Part shown: positions 58,582 to 64,000 of the stretch, in pieces
Layout: every line of letters begins with the position of its first letter
How positions within the stretch are numbered: position 1 is the stretch's first letter
From: Roseovarius sp.
GTDB lineage: Bacteria > Pseudomonadota > Alphaproteobacteria > Rhodobacterales > Rhodobacteraceae
Direction of reading: 5' to 3'
NCBI GenBank assembly: GCA_014359765.1
Contig: JACIYT010000005.1
Location: forward strand, 62,001 to 126,000
DNA length: 64,000 nucleotides
Translations under genes and position numbers: made by a program
The notes under the pieces: model-generated
Database searches by the model: none
What the model saw: the letters and a program-made list of their open reading frames with translations, nothing else
Told to the model about the DNA's origin: nothing

Positions 58582-59154
58582 ATGGTGGTGCTCAACAGGA
58601 TCTACACGCGCACCGGCGATGCGGGCGAGACCGCGCTTGGCGATGGCGCGCGGGTCGCGAAACATTCCGCACGCGTGAGCGCCTATGGAACGGTGGACGA
58701 GCTGAACGCGACGCTGGGTCTGGCGCGGCTCCAGGCTGCGGGCGAGACCGACGCCGCGCTGGCGCGGATCCAGAACGACCTCTTCGATCTGGGGGCGGAT
58801 CTGTGCCGGCCGGCGAAAGAAGACGATGCCACGGCGGAGCATCCGCCGCTGCGCATGGCGGCGGCGCAGGTGGACCGGCTCGAGGCCGAGATCGACGCGA
58901 TGAACGCCCATCTCGAACCCTTGCGCAGCTTTGTCCTGCCGGGCGGCAGCGCGCTGGCCGCGCATCTGCACCTTTGCCGCACCGTGGCGCGACGCGCCGA
59001 GCGGCTGGTGGTGGACCTGGCCACGCGCGAGGAGGTCAACGCGGTCGCGATCCGCTATCTCAACCGGCTGAGCGACTGGATGTTCGTCGCCGCGCGCATG
59101 GCCAATGACGGCGGCCGCGCCGATGTGCTCTGGATTCCGGGCGCGAACCGCTGA
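58582..59154 (+). CDS. Cob(I)yrinic acid a,c-diamide / cob(I)alamin adenosyltransferase, PduO type
   Basis: 190 aa. IYTRTGDAGETALGDG and AYGTVDELNA form the ATP site, and RRAERLVV plus the LNRLSDWMFVAAR helix are typical. Makes adenosylcobalamin. Two bases after the HIG1 gene. Confidence 0.94.
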   Translation: MVVLNRIYTRTGDAGETALGDGARVAKHSARVSAYGTVDELNATLGLARLQAAGETDAALARIQNDLFDLGADLCRPAKEDDATAEHPPLRMAAAQVDRLEAEIDAMNAHLEPLRSFVLPGGSALAAHLHLCRTVARRAERLVVDLATREEVNAVAIRYLNRLSDWMFVAARMANDGGRADVLWIPGANR

Positions 59155-59198
59155 CGTGATCGGGGATCGGGAATGGCGGCATGAAACCTGGCGTCAAT

Positions 59199-59262
59199 AT
59201 CGCGGATGTATCGCGGATGTGATGAATTCGCCTTGTTTTTCCCGTGAACGTGGCGCTATCAA
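59199..59262 (+). promoter_or_regulatory. Tandem 11-bp repeat and possible promoter upstream of etfB
   Basis: ATCGCGGATGT twice at 59199-59220, then TTGTTT (59233-59238), 18-base spacer, TATCAA (59257-59262). The repeat ends just before the -35. Both elements are inferred. Confidence 0.4.
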
Positions 59263-59324
59263 CGCGCCGGAGAGTAACGCCGGGGGGCATTTCGCCCCTC
59301 ATCACTGAAAGGGAGACCGTGCCG

Positions 59325-60083
59325 ATGAAGGTGCTCGTGCCTGTCAAGCGCGTGATCGACTACAACGTGAAAGTCCGTGTCAAGGCGGATGGCAGCGGCG
59401 TCGATCTGGCGAATGTGAAGATGTCGATGAACCCGTTCGACGAGATTGCCGTGGAGGAGGCGATCCGCCTCAAGGAAGCAGGCAAGGCCGAAGAGGTCGT
59501 TGTCGTCTCGATCGGCGTGAAACAGGCGCAGGAGACGCTGCGCACGGCGCTGGCGATGGGGGCGGATCGCGCCATCCTCGTGGTGGCCGCCGATGACGTG
59601 CATCAGGACATCGAGCCGCTCAGCGTGGCCAGGATCCTGGCCAGGATCGTCGAGGAAGAGGCCCCCGGCCTCGTGCTCTGCGGCAAGCAGGCGATCGACA
59701 ATGACATGAACGCAACGGGCCAGATGCTCGCGGCGCTCCTGGGCTGGAGCCAGGCGACCTTTGCCTCCAGCCTCGAGATCGAGGGCGACACGGCGCTCGT
59801 CACCCGCGAGGTCGATGGCGGTTTGCAGACCATCAAGGTCCAGACGCCGGCCGTCGTCACGGTCGATCTGCGCCTCAACGAGCCGCGCTATGCGAGCCTG
59901 CCGAACATCATGAAGGCCAAGAAGAAGCCGCTCGATGAAAAGACCGCGGCCGATTACGGCGTCGATGTGAGCCCGCGGCTGGAAATCGTGAAGACCACCG
60001 AGCCCGCGGCGCGCAAGGCCGGGCAGATGGTCGGCTCGGTCGATGAGCTGGTGACGAAACTCAAGGAAGCGGGGGTGGTGTGA
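59325..60083 (+). CDS. etfB: Electron transfer flavoprotein subunit beta
   Basis: 252 aa. [19 protein letters not shown] start and the AMP-binding [20 protein letters not shown] block are conserved. ATG at 59325, GGGAG at 9 bases. Passes electrons from acyl-CoA dehydrogenases to ETF-ubiquinone oxidoreductase. Its TGA overlaps the etfA ATG by one base. Confidence 0.97.
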   Translation: MKVLVPVKRVIDYNVKVRVKADGSGVDLANVKMSMNPFDEIAVEEAIRLKEAGKAEEVVVVSIGVKQAQETLRTALAMGADRAILVVAADDVHQDIEPLSVARILARIVEEEAPGLVLCGKQAIDNDMNATGQMLAALLGWSQATFASSLEIEGDTALVTREVDGGLQTIKVQTPAVVTVDLRLNEPRYASLPNIMKAKKKPLDEKTAADYGVDVSPRLEIVKTTEPAARKAGQMVGSVDELVTKLKEAGVV

Positions 60084-61009
60084 TGGCGGTTCTTCTTCTG
60101 GCCGAGGTGACCGATGGGCAGCTCAATCGCGACGCGACCGCCAAGGCGGTGACGGCGGCGGCGCAACTGGGCGATGTGACGGTGCTCTGCGCCGGGGCGA
60201 AGGCCGCCGAGGCCGGCGCCACCGCCGCCGAGATCGCCGGCGTGAAAAAGGTGCTGGTGGCGGAGGATGCCTCGCTCGGGCATCGTCTGGCAGAGCCGAC
60301 GGCGGCGCTGATCGTGTCGCTTGCGGGGGATTACACGCATATCGTCGCCCCCGCCACGACCGATGCCAAGAACGTGCTGCCGCGGGTGGCGGCGCTGCTT
60401 GACGTGATGGTGATCTCGGATGTCTCGGGCATCGTCGATGCCGACACGTTCGAGCGCCCGGTCTATGCCGGCAACGCGATCCAGACGGTGAGGTCGAAGG
60501 ACTCCATGAAGGTCCTCTCGGTCCGGACCACCACATTCGATGCGGCCGGCACCCAGGCGGCGGCCCCCGTCGAGACCATCGGCGCGGCGGAAAATCCCGG
60601 TCTCAGCGAATGGGTCGAGGACAAGGTCGCAGCCTCCGACCGGCCCGAGCTCACCTCGGCGGGCGTGGTCGTCTCGGGCGGGCGCGGTGTCGGCTCGAAG
60701 GAGAATTTCGCGCTGATCGAGGGCCTCGCGGACAAGCTGGGCGCCGCCGTCGGCGCCAGCCGCGCGGCGGTCGATTCGGGCTATGCGCCGAATGACTGGC
60801 AGGTGGGCCAGACCGGCAAGGTGGTCGCGCCCGAACTCTATGTCGCGGTCGGCATCTCGGGGGCGATCCAGCACCTCGCGGGGATGAAGGACAGCAAGGT
60901 GATCGTCGCGATCAACAAGGACGAGGAGGCGCCGATCTTCCAGGTTGCCGATTACGGGCTGGTGGCCGATCTCTTCACCGCCGTTCCGGAACTGACCGAG
61001 AAGCTCTGA
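60083..61009 (+). CDS. etfA: Electron transfer flavoprotein subunit alpha
   Basis: 308 aa. The FAD-binding C-terminus reads [38 protein letters not shown] and [35 protein letters not shown] in register. Partner of etfB, overlapped by one base. Confidence 0.97.
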   Translation: MAVLLLAEVTDGQLNRDATAKAVTAAAQLGDVTVLCAGAKAAEAGATAAEIAGVKKVLVAEDASLGHRLAEPTAALIVSLAGDYTHIVAPATTDAKNVLPRVAALLDVMVISDVSGIVDADTFERPVYAGNAIQTVRSKDSMKVLSVRTTTFDAAGTQAAAPVETIGAAENPGLSEWVEDKVAASDRPELTSAGVVVSGGRGVGSKENFALIEGLADKLGAAVGASRAAVDSGYAPNDWQVGQTGKVVAPELYVAVGISGAIQHLAGMKDSKVIVAINKDEEAPIFQVADYGLVADLFTAVPELTEKL

Positions 61010-61086
61010 GCCAATGGCGCGCCGGCGCGCGTGCCCGCGATGGCGGGTTCCGGGCGCCGGTCGGCCGCGCGCATGACATCGGCACG

Positions 61087-61947
61087 TCAGGGGAGGGCCT
61101 GCGCATCGCGCGGGCCCTTTTTTTCGTCGAGGATCCCGGCGAGAATCGGGCGCAGCGCCTGTGCCACCGCCTGATGCGCGCGCGGGCCGGGCAGGGCGGT
61201 GGCCACTGCCTGTTCCATCGGCCCCGGTGCCCGCGGGCCGGGTTCGTCAACCATCGCGGGGATGGTCGCGATCACCGTGGCCGCGGCGCGCGGCGCGATC
61301 CGGTCGAGCATGGCGCGGCTGACCGGGGCGGGATCGTCGAATGTGTCGGCGCGATCCGCGCCCTCCCCGGGCGCGCGCCGCGCGAGGCCGAGCACGATGA
61401 CGGGCGGCGCGAGGCGATCGAGCAGCGCCGTCATGCGCCCGATCCAGGCCCGCATCAGCGCCGCGCGCAGCTGTTCGAAGCGCGCCGGCGCGCGACTGTG
61501 CAGGTGGTGGATCAGGTGGCGGGTGAAATGGAACTCGGTGAAATCGACCTCGGGATAGAGCCGCGCGAGCGCCGGCATGGCGCGCAGGAAGCGATCGTTG
61601 CGGCGGGGATGCACGGTATAGAACGGATTGCTCAGGTTCACCGCCGAGGGAAGCTGGAGCACCACGGCGCGCGCCCCTTGTGCCAGGGGGAGCGGGCCGC
61701 CGGGCGCAAGCCACAGGTCCGGCCCGGCATTGGGCACGCCGAGATTGAGGCAGCCGAGGCCGGTCTGTCGTTCGAGAAGCGCGGGCCAGGGCGCCTCGAC
61801 GCAGCTGCCAAAGGTCTCGGCCCCGCCCATGCACGCCACATAGCCGTGCCGCAGATCCGGCGCAGGCCCGCGAAACGACAGCCGCACCCCCGGATACTGC
61901 ACCGGCGCGTAGTCAACGGTCCGCCGCCCCAAGCGTTCATGCGCCAT
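61087..61947 (-). CDS. Conserved hypothetical protein (DUF6473-like)
   Basis: 286 aa. AAAGGGG lies upstream of the ATG. Central motifs GSCVEAPWPALLERQTG and NLGVPNAGPDLWL, then a Tyr/His-rich middle (HFTRHLIHHLHS). It recalls SGNH-hydrolase-like proteins of this order, often near polysaccharide genes; I cannot prove an activity. Its 3' end contains the etfBA terminator on the opposite strand. Confidence 0.75.
   Translation of the reverse strand: MAHERLGRRTVDYAPVQYPGVRLSFRGPAPDLRHGYVACMGGAETFGSCVEAPWPALLERQTGLGCLNLGVPNAGPDLWLAPGGPLPLAQGARAVVLQLPSAVNLSNPFYTVHPRRNDRFLRAMPALARLYPEVDFTEFHFTRHLIHHLHSRAPARFEQLRAALMRAWIGRMTALLDRLAPPVIVLGLARRAPGEGADRADTFDDPAPVSRAMLDRIAPRAAATVIATIPAMVDEPGPRAPGPMEQAVATALPGPRAHQAVAQALRPILAGILDEKKGPRDAQALP
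61095..61124 (+). terminator. Rho-independent terminator of etfBA
   Basis: GGGCCTGCGC, loop ATC, GCGCGGGCCC (one G·U pair), then TTTTTTT at 61118-61124. The best terminator in the window. It overlaps the antisense 3' end of the 61087 gene. Confidence 0.88.
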
Positions 61948-61993
61948 GGTGTTCCCCTTTCAGTCGCCCGGAAAGGAGCCTCGCCGATTCGTC

Positions 61994-62008
61994 CTAACAA
62001 TCCGCTAA
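61994..62008 (-). promoter_or_regulatory. Degenerate CtrA-like site upstream of the DUF6473-like gene
   Basis: On the minus strand, TTAGCGGATTGTTAG: two changes from TTAA-N7-TTAA, 46 bases before the ATG. The spacer begins CGG as in the motB and flgE boxes. Weak. Confidence 0.3.
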
Positions 62009-62104
62009 AGCGCGCATTCGAGACGTGTTTTCGCAAAACCCGGCCCTTGCGGGATCGCCCCGCCGGGGCCTATGCTGCGCGCGAGGGCAACGAGAGGGTG
62101 GCAG

Positions 62105-62980
62105 ATGGATATCCGCAAGGTCGGGGTGGTCGGCGCGGGCCAGATGGGCAACGGCATCGCGCATGTGATGGCGCTGGCAGGTTATGACGTGCTGCTCAAC
62201 GACATCAGCGCCGAGGCGCTCGACAAGGCGATGGCCACCATCCGCAGGAACCTCGAGCGGCAGGTGAGCGGCGGCAGGATCACCGCCGAAGAGATGGCGG
62301 CCACGCTCGGGCGCATCACCACGACGCAGGATCTCCCCGCGCTCGGCGGCTGCGACCTGATCATCGAGAGCGCGACCGAGCGCGAGGAGATCAAGCAGAA
62401 GATCTTTGACGCGCTGCTGCCGCATCTCGCGCCGCACACGATCCTGACCTCGAACACCTCCTCGATTTCGATCACCCGCCTGGCGAGCCGCACCGACCGG
62501 CCCGAGAAATTCATGGGCTTTCACTTCATGAACCCGGTGCCGGTGATGCAGCTCGTCGAGCTCATCCGCGGCATCGCCACCGACAGGGAAACCTTCGACA
62601 CCTGCCTTGCCGTGGTCGAGCGCCTCGGCAAGACCGCCGCCAGCGCCGAGGATTTCCCCGCCTTCATCGTCAACCGCATCCTCATGCCGATGATCAACGA
62701 GGCGGTCTATACGCTCTACGAGGGGGTGGGGAATGTGCGCTCCATCGACCAGTCGCTGAAACTGGGGGCCAATCATCCGATGGGGCCGCTGGAACTGGCG
62801 GATTTCATCGGGCTCGATACCTGCCTTGCGATCATGAACGTGCTGCATGACGGGCTGGCGGATACGAAATACCGGCCCTGTCCGCTGCTCACGAAATATG
62901 TCGAGGCGGGCTGGCTGGGGCGCAAGACGGGGCGCGGCTTCTACGACTATCGCGGCGAGGCGCCGGTGCCGACGCGCTGA
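62105..62980 (+). CDS. 3-hydroxybutyryl-CoA dehydrogenase
   Basis: 291 aa. VGVVGAGQMGNGIAHVMALAG binds NAD; the catalytic His is in MGFHFMNPVPVMQLVEL; Asn-Ser in SNTSSISIT; and the C-terminal ANHPMGPLELADFIGLDTC domain is intact. It acts in beta-oxidation, butyrate or PHB routes, feeding ETF next door. GAGAGG lies 6 bases before the ATG. Confidence 0.94.
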   Translation: MDIRKVGVVGAGQMGNGIAHVMALAGYDVLLNDISAEALDKAMATIRRNLERQVSGGRITAEEMAATLGRITTTQDLPALGGCDLIIESATEREEIKQKIFDALLPHLAPHTILTSNTSSISITRLASRTDRPEKFMGFHFMNPVPVMQLVELIRGIATDRETFDTCLAVVERLGKTAASAEDFPAFIVNRILMPMINEAVYTLYEGVGNVRSIDQSLKLGANHPMGPLELADFIGLDTCLAIMNVLHDGLADTKYRPCPLLTKYVEAGWLGRKTGRGFYDYRGEAPVPTR

Positions 62981-63013
62981 GGGTGGGCGTGGCCTGACGC
63001 GGAGGAGGCGCGA

Positions 63014-63085
63014 CGGAATTTTGAAAAAATTCCGATCAGGAAAGTTTTGAACTTTCTTGGCGCTGACCCCGCGCAAGGGGTTTTG
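63014..63085. terminator. Three consecutive hairpins between convergent genes
   Basis: CGGAATTTT-GAA-AAAATTCCG (63014-63034), GAAAGTT-TTG-AACTTTC (63040-63056), and CCCC-GCGCAA-GGGG followed by TTTT (63067-63084). The first two are AT-rich, unlike the genome; the third is a classic plus-strand terminator for the 62105 gene. Confidence 0.65.
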
Positions 63086-63122
63086 CGGACGCGGTGTCGA
63101 ATGACCGGCATACCGGCCCGCC

Positions 63123-64000
63123 TCACACCGCCTCGGCCATGAGCCAGACGCCGCCCTGCGGGCGCAGCGTCAGGATCATCACCGGGTCGGGATCGCGCCC
63201 CGGCACGGGGCTGAAGCGGAAGCGCGCCAGAAGCGTGGCGAGGATGATCACCGCCTCTTGCAGCGCGAAACTCGCGCCGATGCAGATGCGCGGCCCGTCG
63301 CCAAAGGGCAGGTAGGCGTAGCGCGGGATCGCCTTGCGATCGGCGAAACGGTCGGGGTCGAAGCGGTCGGGTTCGGGCCAGAGCATGTGATGGCGGTGCA
63401 GCGCATAGATCGGCAGGATCACCGTATCGCCGGGCCGGATCTCGCGCCCGCAGAGCGTATCGGGCGCGCGCGCCGTGCGCGAGACGATCCCGGCCGGCGG
63501 GTAGAGGCGCAGCGCCTCGTCGATGATCTGCCGGATATAGGGAAGCCGCGCCACATCCGCGCCGGTGGCGGCGCGGGGGCCGAGAACGGCCTGCGCCTCG
63601 GCGCGGGCGCGGGCCTGCACGCCCTGGTCGAAGGCGCAGAGATAGAGCGACCAGCCGAGCGCGAGCGCGGTCGTCTCATGGCCCGCGACGATGAAGGTGA
63701 GCAGGTTGTCGCGCAGCTCGGGCGTGCTCATCCGGCGTTTCGTCTCGGGGTCCTCGCCCTCGAGCAGCAGGTCGAGAAGGTCAGGCGCGCCCCCGGCTCC
63801 GCGCGCGCGCCGCGCCTCTACCGCCGCATCGGCCACGCGCTTCATCTCGGCCACCGCGCCACCGGCCATGAGCCGACCCGGACGCGGCACCCAGTCGGGA
63901 ATCCCGAGGATATCGAAGAGCGAGACGCGCCCGGCCTCGGCGATATAGGCGTCGATGCCGCGATGCACGCCCTCGACGTCGAACATGCCGTCGCCCGAAA
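63123..64000 (-). CDS. Cytochrome P450 (partial, 5' end beyond right edge)
   Basis: About 292 codons visible. The oxygen-binding helix has AGHETTALALG, the ExxR is in DEALRLYPPAG, and the heme cysteine in FGDGPRICIGASFA. An in-frame ATG at 63986 is not the start: codons upstream to the window edge (S-G-D-G) continue the family sequence. Substrate and reductase partner are not identifiable. Confidence 0.92.
   Translation of the reverse strand, partial: SGDGMFDVEGVHRGIDAYIAEAGRVSLFDILGIPDWVPRPGRLMAGGAVAEMKRVADAAVEARRARGAGGAPDLLDLLLEGEDPETKRRMSTPELRDNLLTFIVAGHETTALALGWSLYLCAFDQGVQARARAEAQAVLGPRAATGADVARLPYIRQIIDEALRLYPPAGIVSRTARAPDTLCGREIRPGDTVILPIYALHRHHMLWPEPDRFDPDRFADRKAIPRYAYLPFGDGPRICIGASFALQEAVIILATLLARFRFSPVPGRDPDPVMILTLRPQGGVWLMAEAV

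Overview
The window is high-GC DNA with Rhodobacterales (Paracoccaceae/Roseobacteraceae) gene content and order. Typical blocks are glyQ–small membrane protein–glyS–PPDK-like, tsaD–gpsA–yciI–EVE diverging from hemD–mic60–hemY, flagellar genes behind CtrA-type promoters, pckA diverging from chvI–chvG–hprK–rapZ–EIIA–HPr, and HIG1–pduO–etfBA followed by a 3-hydroxybutyryl-CoA dehydrogenase. Almost everything is chromosomal core; only the left edge is clearly mobile.

Left edge (1-2.4 kb): a prophage remnant on the minus strand. It holds the C-terminal catalytic half of a tyrosine integrase cut by an 841-bp IS5-family (IS427-like) element, then a phage head-morphogenesis (MuF/SPP1 gp7-like) domain fused to a C-terminal domain that resembles colicin M, then an overlapping gene for a single-pass membrane protein that could be its immunity partner. 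This is the most novel-looking part of the window. It is followed by folE2, an Ala/Pro/Lys-repeat protein behind PhaR-like operator motifs, a DUF1127 protein with a decayed partial duplicate, and trkH.

6.4-13 kb: glyQ, a small membrane protein, glyS with a compositionally odd insert, and a divergent pyruvate phosphate dikinase. 13-21 kb: a SleB-type wall hydrolase, rpmG, then surface-polysaccharide genes (glycosyltransferase, galE, galU, kdsB, cysQ-like nucleotidase, ABC-2 export permease). 21-27.4 kb: tsaD–gpsA–yciI–EVE and hemD–mic60–hemY. 27.5-36.5 kb: a TRAP transporter, then motB, flgE, flgK, flgL, flgI with CtrA sites. 36.5-42 kb: pncB, pheT, gatB.

42-47.4 kb: a tightly coupled thiamin operon (thiD-O-S-G-E-F-thiY) under a TPP riboswitch. 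It makes the thiazole, kinases the pyrimidine, joins the two, and carries a binding protein for a pyrimidine precursor; no thiC is present. 47.5-54 kb: pckA diverges from the ChvI/ChvG envelope/acid-sensing two-component system, which is followed by a regulatory PTS branch (HprK, EIIA, HPr) and RapZ. The shared pckA/chvI promoter region holds two pairs of direct repeats. 54-64 kb: an acyltransferase, parC, a short-chain dehydrogenase, HIG1–pduO–etfBA, a hypothetical gene, the 3-hydroxyacyl-CoA dehydrogenase, and a cytochrome P450 running off the right edge.
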